This document shows positions 8,591 through 18,278 of a DNA stretch of 64,000 nucleotides, piece after piece (the first letter of the stretch is position 1; every line of letters begins with the position of its first letter). The notes under the pieces were generated by a model. That model saw only the letters and a list, made by a program, of their open reading frames with translations, was not told the DNA's origin and made no database searches. This DNA is from Chlorogloeopsis sp. ULAP01 (GTDB lineage: Bacteria; Cyanobacteriota; Cyanobacteriia; Cyanobacteriales; Nostocaceae). Where the stretch lies: positions 62,001-126,000 of the forward strand of contig NZ_JAUDRH010000016.1 of the NCBI RefSeq assembly GCF_030381805.1, read 5' to 3'. Both the position numbers and the translations under genes were made by a program.

Positions 8591-9383
8591 TTATCTGTTT
8601 TTTATGTCTTCTAATTAATTTATTTAGTTAAACTCCTGAAGTTTGCATAAATAGCTGGTAAATACTTTTAAATTATTTTCAAAATATTTACAGCCTATTT
8701 CAGAAGTAAAACAGCCTTTCTACCTGATTCTGATTCCTAGATTGTATACTTCACTAAATTGTATACTTCACTAACTAGCATTCAATTGTCATTAGCAATA
8801 TACAATCCACCAAATACAAAGTATTTAAAACGAACATTTTTGAGCATCAAGCCTGAAAAACTTATTAAAATGACTCAAACTCAACTTCTGGTCAATCAAT
8901 CTGCCCTTTTCTAAGAAAAATAAGTTTTTATCAGCTACCTATAGTTTTAGCAATTGTATATTTTGTTGATAATGTTGATTTTACTGATTTTTCTGACTTT
9001 GATATTAAGAAGTTACTAAAGTAAGCCAAAACTATATTGTTTACACTATCTTCTATTTATTTACTAGAAAATTCATACAAAGCTAGATAATACCTCAATA
9101 AAATTTCATGTTTTTTAGATTAAGCTTCATAATTAAATATACTTTAAAAAAAATAAATACTTTTCCTTATGTCTTTATTTCTAATTTATAGAGTTTTTCC
9201 GGGTTACTACTCTTTTAACTTCATTTGTATTCATTCAATATAAGGTTATTGGTTTTCATTAGATTTGATTAGTAAGCACTCTATTAGTAATCTAGAAAAC
9301 TAGTAGAATTTTTCATTCAGAAATAATATTCCTCTATTTATAAACCCAAATTATTCAATCACTAAAATTAAGTAAGGATAATC
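8591..9383. other. 793-base AT-rich divergent spacer
   Basis: There is no convincing gene here. The region lies between the divergent methyltransferase and 2OG-oxygenase genes and should carry both promoters. A 17-base unit (ATTGTATACTTCACTAA) occurs twice in exact tandem at 8741-8774 and could be a regulator site. The remainder is low-complexity AT-rich DNA; the longest ATG frames are under 30 codons. Confidence 0.6.
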
Positions 9384-10379
9384 ATGAAAGGATTATTAGC
9401 TAAAGCAGAACTAAACAAGCATTCAGAATATGAGCGCGCGATCGCATTCTCTCAACTAGGCGATCAACTATTTGATGAACTTAGCGATCGCATTGCTACC
9501 AAACGACTGTACCGACTACTTTTTGAACACAAACTCAAGCCTGAACTCTTCCAGCAAATCAAAATTGCAGCGGCAACTTACATTTCAGCTTGTTTAAATA
9601 GCCCTATCATTCTCTCAGAACCACAAATGCTTCAGAGATTGCTAGAAGCAAAAAATACTCTGTCTAACTATACCGGAACTGGACTTTTGATGCCAAAGCG
9701 AGAACACACTCTAGCTTTTAACCTTTTTCAAAAAAGTGTTGCTGAAGCTTTTTACCAATTAGGAGCAAATGACTTAATCGATGCAGTAGATTTGCCAGTA
9801 AATCTCCGCATGGTATACGGCAAAACCGAGCCAGAAAAATCTCGTTTACCCTTTGCTAGCTCAAAATGTCATAGCGATGTTTGGGCAGGAGTTCCAGCAG
9901 ATGCAACAGTAGTAATTTTGCCGTTGTTTGGTGACATAGACAATATAACTATCGAAGCTGGTGAAATGCCCCGCGAAATGGAACTACAAGCAATGCGGGT
10001 AATGTCCGACTTTGATGAAGGTAGGGATATTCCGATGGTTGTCTCCTACCCAGAAGCACAACTACAACACGGTACGATGTATTTCAACGATGCTCGCGGT
10101 TTGCACCAAACAGTTAGACGTAAAACAGAAGGACTAAGAATTTCAGTAGATTTTAGATTTCGCAGAAAATTCAACGAAGCATACCGGGCAATGGTACCAC
10201 CGAGTATTGGTGGTATAGAACAAGATATGAGCATACCTTACCAAGAGTGGTTGAAGGTAGGTAAGGAAACATTAATTATATTTGATGAAACTGTTGAACA
10301 GACAAAGGCAAGGCAGAAAGTAGGAAGCCCAGTTCCACTCTATACGCGTGGATATCGTCTCCTAAAAATGTTTGATTAA
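9384..10379 (+). CDS. putative Fe(II)/2-oxoglutarate-type oxygenase
   Basis: The 331-residue protein carries a recognisable facial-triad pattern. His163-x-Asp165 is in 'KCHSDVWAG', a distal His241 is in 'GLHQTV', and Arg252 a short way after it (LRISVDFRF) could bind 2-oxoglutarate. This spacing resembles the StrG-like oxygenases found in carbohydrate or antibiotic clusters. The N-terminal ~130 residues are helical and unassigned. A Shine-Dalgarno-like AAGGA precedes the ATG. It is divergent from the methyltransferase/diiron pair, which suggests a shared pathway, but that is inference. Metal dependence and substrate are not demonstrated. Confidence 0.6.
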   Translation: MKGLLAKAELNKHSEYERAIAFSQLGDQLFDELSDRIATKRLYRLLFEHKLKPELFQQIKIAAATYISACLNSPIILSEPQMLQRLLEAKNTLSNYTGTGLLMPKREHTLAFNLFQKSVAEAFYQLGANDLIDAVDLPVNLRMVYGKTEPEKSRLPFASSKCHSDVWAGVPADATVVILPLFGDIDNITIEAGEMPREMELQAMRVMSDFDEGRDIPMVVSYPEAQLQHGTMYFNDARGLHQTVRRKTEGLRISVDFRFRRKFNEAYRAMVPPSIGGIEQDMSIPYQEWLKVGKETLIIFDETVEQTKARQKVGSPVPLYTRGYRLLKMFD

Positions 10380-10450
10380 ACCTTTTGCACTCGTTCGATT
10401 TTCAAACAAGCCGATTTTTACAAGAACACTATAAATAGACTAAAAACACA

Positions 10451-10481
10451 GATCCCCGACTTTTACAAAAAGTCGAGGATC
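10451..10481 (+). terminator. hairpin repeat acting as terminator of the 2OG-oxygenase gene
   Basis: The stem GATCCCCGACTTTT pairs with AAAAGTCGAGGATC, with one mismatch. A near-identical hairpin, including flanking AAAACACA and TTACA, occurs at 44088-44120 after the dsbA-like gene. It therefore looks like a dispersed hairpin element that may have been recruited as a transcription end. Confidence 0.55.
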
Positions 10482-10505
10482 TTACATTGAGATAATAATA
10501 CGAAA

Positions 10506-10526
10506 AAGAGGTCAAACAGACCTCTT
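10506..10526 (-). terminator. Rho-independent terminator of the apc operon
   Basis: A perfect 8-bp stem (AAGAGGTC/GACCTCTT) with a 5-base loop is followed on the minus strand by TTTCG. It lies 38 bases past the apcC stop. Confidence 0.75.
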
Positions 10527-10563
10527 GCAACTCCCTACAATAATTTGGTCTATAGCAATTACA

Positions 10564-10770
10564 TTAAGCTAAACCAGTATTTGTTCCTTGCTTACCAGTA
10601 GCTAATTCTACTTTAACGATTTTGCCGCCCATTTTTTGAATACGTTGCTGTTCGCGGAACCAGTTTTCATAAGGAACTAACTTAGTGAAGTAAGTATTTT
10701 GCAATTCCCGTTGAGTGCGAATTCTAGTTTGGCTGGGAACGCAAGCAGTAATTTTAAATAAGCGCGACAT
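10564..10770 (-). CDS. apcC: allophycocyanin core linker ApcC (LC 7.8)
   Basis: The 68-residue protein starts MSRLFKITACVPSQTRIRTQ and ends in the CpcD-like fold with 'RIQKMGGKIVKVEL', the hallmark of the small core linker. It caps allophycocyanin trimers at the ends of core cylinders in the phycobilisome on the thylakoid surface. It is the last gene of apcE-apcA-apcB-apcC, 224 bases after apcB; that spacer leaves room for RNA processing, which commonly makes apcC transcripts in cyanobacteria. Length and sequence match the family closely. Confidence 0.97.
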   Translation of the reverse strand: MSRLFKITACVPSQTRIRTQRELQNTYFTKLVPYENWFREQQRIQKMGGKIVKVELATGKQGTNTGLA

Positions 10771-10994
10771 TGTCGTAAATCTCCTGTAGCGAAAGTGAAA
10801 ACTTTTTTATTTCAAAATCTTGTCTTTTTTGCCTTTATTCATTCCAAGGCTGGAAATCAAGCGTCAATACTAGACAGTTATCACTCATCATTCATTTATT
10901 TAGCTTGATAAGCGACATAACACCCTAGCACTCACGACTGATTTCCAGACCTTAATCTAAAGTCGCACCTAAACTCTTAAGCGCAAACTATCTC

Positions 10995-11480
10995 CTAGCT
11001 CAAACCAGAGCTGATATAGTCGAAGTAAACACCCATTTCTTTACCAGCGTCAGGGCCTACCAAGCTAGCGGTTACTTCCTTCATTGATTGGATAGCTTGT
11101 ACGGTAGCGCCGATGGGTACACCCAGGGAGTTGTAGGTTTCCTTCAAGCCATTGAGTACGCGCTCGTCCAAAATGGAGGGATCGCCAGCCAACATAGCAT
11201 AGGTAGCGTAGCGGAGGTAGTAATCCAAGTCGCGGATGCAAGCAGCATAGCGGCGAGTGGTATACATGTTACCGCCGGGACGGGTGATATCAGAGTACAG
11301 GAGGGACTTAGCCACAGCTTCTTTCACGATCGCAGCAGCATTAGCAGCGATGGTGGTAGCAGCACGTACACGTAGTTCTCCAGTCGAGAAGTAGCCCTTG
11401 AGCTTCTCTAGAGCAGCAGTGTCCAAGTACTTACCTTGAACGTCTGAAGAATTAATAACAGCGGTAATTGCGTCTTGCAT
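10995..11480 (-). CDS. apcB: allophycocyanin beta subunit
   Basis: This 161-residue biliprotein has the globin-like phycobiliprotein fold. The phycocyanobilin attachment site is Cys81 in 'RRYAACIRDLDYYLRYATYA', and Asn71 (GGNMY) is the residue that is gamma-N-methylated in beta subunits. With ApcA it forms the trimers of the phycobilisome core, which pass energy to ApcE and the photosystems. It lies 64 bases downstream of apcA, as in other cyanobacterial apc operons. Confidence 0.98.
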   Translation of the reverse strand: MQDAITAVINSSDVQGKYLDTAALEKLKGYFSTGELRVRAATTIAANAAAIVKEAVAKSLLYSDITRPGGNMYTTRRYAACIRDLDYYLRYATYAMLAGDPSILDERVLNGLKETYNSLGVPIGATVQAIQSMKEVTASLVGPDAGKEMGVYFDYISSGLS

Positions 11481-11544
11481 GTTGTTATTTCCTTATTTCC
11501 AACTTTATTGCAATACTTCTGTTTCAGCACAGAAACAGCTTTAC

Positions 11545-12030
11545 CTACGCCAAAGCACCAGCGACGTAATCGAAGTAAGCGCCTGCTTCAGAAGCATCAT
11601 CAGCAGACAACAGGGAAGCAGCAACATTCTTCATTGCGCTTACACCAGCAGCAACGGCATCGATGGGAGTACCGAGAGACTTGTACATTTCACGAACACC
11701 CACAATACCAATTTCTTCGATTGGGGTAACATCACCAGCTACAACACCGTAGGTAACAAGGCGGAGGTAGTAATCTAGGTCGCGTAAGCAGGTAGCGGTC
11801 ATTTCTTGACCGTAAGCGTTGCCACCAGGAGAAACAACATCAGGGCGCTTTTGGAAGAGCTGATCGCCAGCTTGCTTAACAATCCGCTCACGGTTGTCTG
11901 TCAAAACCTGAGCAATCCGTAGGCGCTTTTCACCACCAGAAACAAAGCTCTTAATCCGATCCAGTTCGCCAGGGCTGAGATAGCGGGCTTCTGCATCTGC
12001 ATTCACGATGGACTTCGTGACGATACTCAT
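11545..12030 (-). CDS. apcA: allophycocyanin alpha subunit
   Basis: The 161-residue protein carries the chromophore Cys81 in 'MTATCLRDLDYYLRLVTYG' and the alpha-type N-terminus MSIVTKSIVNADAEARYL. It pairs with ApcB to form the monomers of the phycobilisome core discs. A 403-base spacer separates it from apcE, so apcA-apcB-apcC probably has its own strong promoter in addition to read-through. AGGAGGA-like bases (GGAGGAAT) lie just before the start. Confidence 0.98.
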   Translation of the reverse strand: MSIVTKSIVNADAEARYLSPGELDRIKSFVSGGEKRLRIAQVLTDNRERIVKQAGDQLFQKRPDVVSPGGNAYGQEMTATCLRDLDYYLRLVTYGVVAGDVTPIEEIGIVGVREMYKSLGTPIDAVAAGVSAMKNVAASLLSADDASEAGAYFDYVAGALA

Positions 12031-12433
12031 TAATGGATTCCTCCAATACGAATAAAACCAGAATTTGATTAAACTGGTGCGACTTCTAAGTGGCTGATTT
12101 TGCTTGTCTCCGCTTTTTTAGACTCAGCAGTTATATAAGATGCTGGAAATATTACATTCCGAGCCTGCTTGAGTAATTACGAGTAAACAAGCTTTATAAA
12201 TTCAGCTACCTTCCGGAATTATTTTCGGGCATTATGTTGAGCATTTATGACTGCTTTTAACAGTTTGTAACATTACTTTTCATGTTTAAGGTCGCACCAC
12301 TATTCTGAAAGCCATGTTACGAAAAGTTGCAACAAGAGCCAGAACAAGCTAGAGGAGCCGAGGGACCGTACAACTCCCCTGGTTTCCTCTGCTGTAAAAC
12401 TACCAAAAGATAGCCAAAGAAAATGAAAAGTTT
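12031..12433. other. 403-base spacer upstream of apcA
   Basis: This spacer separates apcE from apcA. No open frame of note is present. Its length and AT-rich centre fit a separate apcA promoter with a long untranslated leader; I cannot assign -35/-10 boxes with confidence. Confidence 0.5.
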
Positions 12434-15400
12434 TTAACCTTGGCTATAGCGCCCAGTTAATACAGATGGAGACAAGCTAGACCAAGACTGCTTGACTAAG
12501 TCTGCTGCTGCCTTGACACTGCCGAGGTAGTTACCCGCAGGTAGGGACGGATAGCGCTGGTAAGGCACTACATCCTCACCAAAGTAACGGGCATACTCTG
12601 GGCTGTTCACCATCGCCTCTACAGCTGCTTTCAAGCCACCATCAGCCAGTAGTTTGTTGTACTGGCGAATTTCTGCCTGAGTAGCTGGTGCGCGTCCCAA
12701 CAGGTGACGGAAGAGGAATTCGATCACCTTGGTGTTGGGATAGGGGGTGTAGAAGCGCTTGCGATAAATTTCGGAGCTAGCTAAATCGCGCACAAACTCG
12801 CGTACAGAAATTTCCCCGTTCCGCAGTTTACTTTCTAAATCAGAACGGCGGAAATACTGAGGAATTTGACCGCTAAATACGTCCATTACCTGAACGTAAA
12901 TGGCGTTCATCACCTGTTGCATTTCTGCTTGGTTTGCCCCTACAGTCATGCGGTAAATACGTGCGGGTTTGCGGCGGGTAGTACCTACACCCACTTCTAC
13001 CGACTGTCCGCGACCATCGTTAAAGGAACGACCCAATTCAACAAACAACGGCTTGCTCTTATCGATCGCCTTTGCTTGTGCCGCCATATCTGCGATCGCC
13101 TTCGCCATAATAGGCATTTGGGCAACATTCATCCGCGACTTAGTAGGCTCAAAGCTGGGGATGACAATATCCTTACTTTGCTTGGTCAGCTGGTTATATA
13201 GCTTCTGAGTATTCGGGAAGTTTGCGGCCGGTAAAGTTGCAAAGCGGTTGTAAGGTACGGTGTCTTCACCAAATGCTTGCAGGTATTCTGGAGTATTTAG
13301 CATTGCTCGAATAAATGCGCGAATACCCTGAGTTGCAAGAATCTGATTATACTTCCTGATTTCCGTCTGATCTGATGGCGCTCTTCCTAAGAAATGCTTG
13401 GTTCCAAGTTCAATTACCTTAGTATTGGGATAAGGCGCATAGAATTCTTTCAAGTATAAGCTAGAACAACCTAAACCTTCAATGAATTCCTTAACAGTGA
13501 TTTCACCGTTACTAAGCTTACTTTCCAATACTTTGAATTCTCTGGAAGAAGCAACATAAGGTGCAATATCCCGCTCGAAAATCTGGCGATAGGCAGCGCT
13601 AATTGCGGTTTGTACGGCGACTTTGTCGTTTGTACCCGCCACCAACTTAAAGATTTTCCTTTGTTCGCGCTTCTTGCTAACGCCTTGGTTGATGCGGAAT
13701 TGAACATCAGGTTCTGTCCGGCTTTCTTTGACAGTACCCAGTTCTACAAAGCGTGGCGTTTCTTCCTTCTCAACTTTTGCACCCACATCTTCACGGATGC
13801 TACCAACACGGAGTTTCCGCAAAGCCACACCACCTGGCGTCAAATACCGTTCGTATGGAACTGTATCTTCACCAAAAGCCTCACTGTACTCTTCGGAGTC
13901 AATAATGGCGTCCACTAAGGCATAAAAGCCCTTCTTGGAGCAAATATCAAAGTACTTGTTGTTTTCTTGACGACCATAGGTTGGACGCCCTAACAAACGG
14001 CGGTGGATGTACTCGATCGCCTTACAAACATATAGCGGTGTCCAGTACAGCTTGCGGAACAGATCTGACTTCGCCAAAGCCCGAATAAACTCACGTACAG
14101 AAATTTCGCCGTTTTCTAGCTTAATTTCTTGCACTTTTAGTCGTTGTCCTTCGTAGACATCGCGACCGAAAACTTGCAGGTAAGCTGCCCGAATTACCGC
14201 TTGAGTAGAGCTTTCGGAGTATTTAACGCTTGCGCCCTTGCCAGTTCCTTTACTCAGTGTTCTGGGAATTTGATCCAAGCGGAACACTTTTGCACCCAAA
14301 GTACCAGGAAACTCACCACGAGCACTGGGGTTGCCAGTCTGGTTGTTAGTTGCTGGCCCTTGGTGAATGAGGATACGTCTTGTATCCTTACCAAAAGGAG
14401 CAGGACGGCTGCTAGGGTTGCGAGTTTCTTTCGGGAATATTGCTCCAAACTGAATTTCTAGCGGATCGTTACCGGAACCGTAGGGATGCTGATCGGGCAG
14501 AGGTTGTTCGTAGTCAGCAAAGGTCGTGATAAACTGAGGTACTTTGCGGAAAGGCGCACTGTATTTAAACAGATCTTGCTGCGGCCCCCAGTTACGACAT
14601 TCTTGAGCTTCTTGACCCAAGCCGCGAATGTAAGGTACTGTTTCTTCGCCAAAGTAGTCAGAGTATTCCTCAGAATCCACCAAAGCATCAATTAATGCTG
14701 CTAGACCACCTTTGGAAACAATATCAAAGTATTTTTGTACCTCTTCCCGGCTGCTCGGCCCTCTTCCCAAAATATGACGAAAAGCAAGTTCTAGAGCACG
14801 GCTGTTAATAAAGGGTTCGTAAAATTGTTTGCGATAAAGTGGAGATTTGCCAAGACGGCGAACAAACTCTTTCATCGAGATGTCGCCATTCTTGACCTGA
14901 GATTCTAAGTAAGAAATAGACAAGCTGTAAGCGCGAGTAATGTCACGCTCAAATATTTGCCTATATGCCGCCTTGACAACCTCTGTTTTTTCTGATGCGG
15001 ATAGCCCAGGCTTCATCACAAACTTTTGACGCCTCTCAGCTGCATTAAAGTAAATTTGAGGCAGTTGTAAACCTTGTTGGTCGCCAGAAGGACGCTGCCG
15101 CAGTTTATTAGAAGGGCTAGGTGCTTTGAATTCTGTAATCAAAACATCCATGTACTGAGACACAATGTCTGCTGCCTCAGCATCTTGGCGGAAATAAGAA
15201 AGCGCCGCTGCTTTCATTTCCTGCAAAGCCACAATTGTTGCTTCACCAGAGCAAGCGTTTTCAATAATTTCCCGTAAACCGCGCGTATTCACAGCGATGA
15301 TGTTGGGATCGCCAGCAACGATCGCATAAGTAGCATAGCGCAGGAACCAGGATAAATCCCGCAAGCTCTTCGCCATGTTAGCAGGCCCATAACGGGCGAT

Positions 15401-15844
15401 GTTAATTGGTCGGAATCCTGGAGGAGTCGGGCCGCTCGGTGAAGAATTAAAGATGGAACGTAAATTTTCTAGGAAGCCACCACGAGTTTCCACATAGGTG
15501 ACAGTTCCCAATTTCATTGCATCTCTGACATCCGAGGAAGATGCAGCTGCTGCTACTGCCATCGCCACTTCTGGTTGCCTGGGCTTTTCCAAGAAAGCCA
15601 TTGGTGAACCGCCAACAAAAATTCTGTTGGCAGCACGAGAAACAATTATCTCGGAATTGTCCGTTAGTATCTGGGCAATTTCTAAACGTCTTGCGCCAGA
15701 TGCAAAATAATTAGCCAGTTCACTCAGTTCACCAGTTCCCAGAAAGCGATCTTGCTGCTCTGCCTGAGAAATGGTTGATACTGCTAGGGTTTGGTATAGT
15801 TGCGGACGCGCAACTGAGCTTCCACCACTTGCCTTAACACTCAT
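12434..15844 (-). CDS. apcE: phycobilisome core-membrane linker ApcE (LCM)
   Basis: This 1136-residue protein begins with a phycobiliprotein-like domain (residues ~20-240) that is interrupted by a loop (about residues 85-150). The terminal-emitter bilin should sit on Cys198 (ENACSGEA). Four Pfam-type linker (REP) domains follow, at roughly residues 255-400, 515-660, 720-870 and 985-1110, each with 'F-G-E-x-T/V-V-P-Y' endings. Four repeats and a mass near 127 kDa predict a five-cylinder core, as in Nostoc. ApcE organises the core, anchors it to the membrane and hands energy to photosystem II. It is the first gene of apcEABC. Confidence 0.98.
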   Translation of the reverse strand: MSVKASGGSSVARPQLYQTLAVSTISQAEQQDRFLGTGELSELANYFASGARRLEIAQILTDNSEIIVSRAANRIFVGGSPMAFLEKPRQPEVAMAVAAAASSSDVRDAMKLGTVTYVETRGGFLENLRSIFNSSPSGPTPPGFRPINIARYGPANMAKSLRDLSWFLRYATYAIVAGDPNIIAVNTRGLREIIENACSGEATIVALQEMKAAALSYFRQDAEAADIVSQYMDVLITEFKAPSPSNKLRQRPSGDQQGLQLPQIYFNAAERRQKFVMKPGLSASEKTEVVKAAYRQIFERDITRAYSLSISYLESQVKNGDISMKEFVRRLGKSPLYRKQFYEPFINSRALELAFRHILGRGPSSREEVQKYFDIVSKGGLAALIDALVDSEEYSDYFGEETVPYIRGLGQEAQECRNWGPQQDLFKYSAPFRKVPQFITTFADYEQPLPDQHPYGSGNDPLEIQFGAIFPKETRNPSSRPAPFGKDTRRILIHQGPATNNQTGNPSARGEFPGTLGAKVFRLDQIPRTLSKGTGKGASVKYSESSTQAVIRAAYLQVFGRDVYEGQRLKVQEIKLENGEISVREFIRALAKSDLFRKLYWTPLYVCKAIEYIHRRLLGRPTYGRQENNKYFDICSKKGFYALVDAIIDSEEYSEAFGEDTVPYERYLTPGGVALRKLRVGSIREDVGAKVEKEETPRFVELGTVKESRTEPDVQFRINQGVSKKREQRKIFKLVAGTNDKVAVQTAISAAYRQIFERDIAPYVASSREFKVLESKLSNGEITVKEFIEGLGCSSLYLKEFYAPYPNTKVIELGTKHFLGRAPSDQTEIRKYNQILATQGIRAFIRAMLNTPEYLQAFGEDTVPYNRFATLPAANFPNTQKLYNQLTKQSKDIVIPSFEPTKSRMNVAQMPIMAKAIADMAAQAKAIDKSKPLFVELGRSFNDGRGQSVEVGVGTTRRKPARIYRMTVGANQAEMQQVMNAIYVQVMDVFSGQIPQYFRRSDLESKLRNGEISVREFVRDLASSEIYRKRFYTPYPNTKVIEFLFRHLLGRAPATQAEIRQYNKLLADGGLKAAVEAMVNSPEYARYFGEDVVPYQRYPSLPAGNYLGSVKAAADLVKQSWSSLSPSVLTGRYSQG

Positions 15845-16231
15845 CGGATTTGTAAAACTCCCATCATATGCGTTTATGTGTTAAGTCTGAGCCAGTTTTA
15901 GGCTTGACACATGGATATTTTTATGCACTCCCGTGTCGCCTTCTAATCTGCCAGAAAAAAATTAACCCAATCAGCTTTTAGATTAGAACGTTTTGCGATT
16001 TATCTGGGGCTTTATTAAGAAGTGTGTAGAAACTGTAGCGTTAATGTATAGGTTATTTAAGATGCCAACTCCAGTTTCCTGAGAAAAAACCTAAGTTTTG
16101 TATTTGTATCTGTAGATAACCAAGCCTCATGCAGAGAGTTTGCCAAAAGGGTATTAGCTAGCTTGATTTTATCCGATCGCAATAAAATCCATGCGCTCCA
16201 ATGTATTCAAGTTTTTTTGGCGATGCGTTCC
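15845..16231. other. 387-base spacer upstream of apcE
   Basis: The spacer lies between the comB-like gene and apcE, both on the minus strand, and should contain the apcE promoter and a long leader. I see no gene in it. No palindromic operator stands out. Confidence 0.5.
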
Positions 16232-16966
16232 CTAAGCCACACCAGTTTGTTTAACGTAAGCGTTTTGAGTAAACAAAGGTACACAATTGCTCACATTAAA
16301 AGCTGCTGCCAGTTCAACATCTGACTCAAACCCACGTGCAATTAATTCTTTGCCAGAACTACATTTTTGTAAATACGCCAATAAATCTTTTTTAAAAGCA
16401 TGAAATGCCGCCACAGCAATTTCTGCTTCTGGCGATAAACTGCCATCTAAATAGCTGAGAATTGCCCCTGCACCAATCAAATCCTCAAACGCTAATCGCA
16501 GGCTACTATCCTCTTGCCACCTCTCACCAGCAGGAATCACGGCAATTTTACTGCCATACCTTTGGGCAAACTGAGCCACAACTTCACAGTTGCGCAAGCA
16601 ACCAGCCAAGGTGGGTGTAGTCCCAGTCAGCAAGGAGAGAGTAGAACCATTAGGTGAGGGCAAAACTAGTCGAGTTCCCGCCGGAATCTGAGTTAGCGAT
16701 GCTGGGGAGAGAGAATATCCACTTGTAGACAAACTCTGTCTATGACTTGCCAACTCTGCCTGTACCGACTTAGCATAATCTACTGCTGATTCGTCTTTAA
16801 TTGGATACGGAAAAATCATCGCGCCATTATTAGTGGCGAGTTCCACACAGGTTGAAAAAGAAAGTACATCAATGATTACAACTACATCACTGATAGAAGC
16901 AAGTTGGACAATTCCTTGTTGACCCCACTCACAACGCAAATCGTATTCTGATTGATTAAAAATCAT
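16232..16966 (-). CDS. ComB-family 2-phosphosulfolactate phosphatase-like protein
   Basis: The 244-residue protein matches the ComB phosphatase family: 'VVIIDVLSFSTCVELATNNGA' near the start contains the conserved D-V-L-x-x-S-T motif, and 'LVLPSPNGSTLS' is the second family motif. ComB makes sulfolactate in coenzyme M biosynthesis in archaea; the cyanobacterial role is not established, so the name is a family label only. I placed the start at the ATG at 16964-16966. The longer frame adds MRRGDTGN, which is encoded by the GGGGACAC-type repeat and is not conserved-looking. It is followed by apcE but is unlikely to be functionally linked. Confidence 0.8.
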   Translation of the reverse strand: MIFNQSEYDLRCEWGQQGIVQLASISDVVVIIDVLSFSTCVELATNNGAMIFPYPIKDESAVDYAKSVQAELASHRQSLSTSGYSLSPASLTQIPAGTRLVLPSPNGSTLSLLTGTTPTLAGCLRNCEVVAQFAQRYGSKIAVIPAGERWQEDSSLRLAFEDLIGAGAILSYLDGSLSPEAEIAVAAFHAFKKDLLAYLQKCSSGKELIARGFESDVELAAAFNVSNCVPLFTQNAYVKQTGVA

Positions 16967-16967
16967 A

Positions 16968-17012
16968 TTCCCCGTGTCCCCGCGTCTCATTGTCCCCGTG
17001 TCCTTCCATCTG
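16968..17012. repeat. C-rich GGGGACAC-type tandem repeat
   Basis: The stretch reads as CCCCGTGT/CCCCGCGT units in series. The same octamer type recurs at 18358-18400 and 31026-31049, always in a spacer beside a gene start. Here it creates a false N-terminal extension of the comB-like frame. Confidence 0.65.
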
Positions 17013-17096
17013 CCTTCTGCCTTCTACTCAAACGCGATCGCCTAAATAGCAACCACAAGCGATAAACTCAAAAATACTGCGATTACAGCTCCAGAT

Positions 17097-18278
17097 ATGT
17101 CCGACTCACAAACCATTAGCGCTGCTGTTGCCAATTTATACAACACCTACCCCTTTCCTCCAGAACCGCTACTAGATAAACCGCCCCCAGGTTATAACTG
17201 GCGTTGGAATTGGCTAGCTGCCTACAACTTCTGTACTGGACGAAAACCTCAAAAGCAAAACATCCACATTTTAGATGCTGGCTGTGGTACGGGAGTAGGA
17301 ACAGAGTACTTAGTTCACCTTAATCCTGAAGCTAGTGTTGTAGGCATTGACCTCAGTGTTGGTGCTCTAGAAGTAGCAAAAGAGCGTTGCCAGCGTTCAA
17401 AAGCAAACCGCGTGGAGTTTCATCACCTCAGCTTGTACGATGTGGAACAAATTCCGGGTGAGTTTGACTTTATTAATTGTGTAGGAGTGCTGCACCACTT
17501 ACCCGATCCGATTCGCGGTATGCAAGCCTTAGCAAAGAAGTTAGCCCCAGGCGGCTTAATGCACATCTTTGTGTATGGAGAGTTGGGACGCTGGGAAATT
17601 CAACTGATGCAAAAAGCGATCGCTCTCCTCCAAGGCGAAAAACAGGGCGACTACCGCGATGGTGTTCAGGTAGGACGAAAGATATTTACCTCGCTTCCAG
17701 AACATAATCGACTTGTCAAGAGAGAAAAAGAACGTTGGTCACTGGAAAATCAGCGTGACGAGTGCTTTGCCGATATGTACGTCCATCCCCAGGAAATAGA
17801 CTACAATATTGAAACTTTATTTGAATTAATTGATGCATCGGGATTGGAATTTATTGGTTTTTCTAATCCTGGTTTTTGGGATTTAGAAAGACTTTTGAGC
17901 AAAGCACCAGAATTGATTGAACGGGCGCAAAATTTAAGCGATCGCCAACGTTATCGCCTCATAGAATTACTAGATCCAGAAGTTACCCATTACGAATTTT
18001 TCCTCGGTCGCCCTCCCCTAGCTAAAGCTGACTGGTCAGAGGATAAAATCCTTTTGGCAGCTATTCCCGAACTTAATCCCTGTATAGATGGCTTTCCCAG
18101 CCATTGTATATTTAATTACGATTACCAAATAGTCAACTTGTCACCAGCAGAGTTGGAGTTTCTCCAAAATTGTAATAGTCAATCAACAGTAGCCGAGATT
18201 TTGGCAAATGTGCAGCTTGGTTTAGATGAACTCAGAAAATTCCTCAAGCAACAGCTAATTTTATTAACACCTGCTTAA
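17097..18278 (+). CDS. class I SAM-dependent methyltransferase
   Basis: This 393-residue protein has a central methyltransferase domain: motif I 'HILDAGCGTGVGTEYL' (about residues 57-72), 'VVGIDLSVGALEVAK', and 'FINCVGVLHHLPDP'. The N-terminus holds a 'YNTYPFPPEPL' motif seen in a cyanobacterial methyltransferase subgroup. The C-terminal ~150 residues are unassigned and may bind the substrate. It is monocistronic by spacing and lies upstream of the atp operon with a 411-base gap. The substrate is unknown. Confidence 0.85.
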   Translation: MSDSQTISAAVANLYNTYPFPPEPLLDKPPPGYNWRWNWLAAYNFCTGRKPQKQNIHILDAGCGTGVGTEYLVHLNPEASVVGIDLSVGALEVAKERCQRSKANRVEFHHLSLYDVEQIPGEFDFINCVGVLHHLPDPIRGMQALAKKLAPGGLMHIFVYGELGRWEIQLMQKAIALLQGEKQGDYRDGVQVGRKIFTSLPEHNRLVKREKERWSLENQRDECFADMYVHPQEIDYNIETLFELIDASGLEFIGFSNPGFWDLERLLSKAPELIERAQNLSDRQRYRLIELLDPEVTHYEFFLGRPPLAKADWSEDKILLAAIPELNPCIDGFPSHCIFNYDYQIVNLSPAELEFLQNCNSQSTVAEILANVQLGLDELRKFLKQQLILLTPA

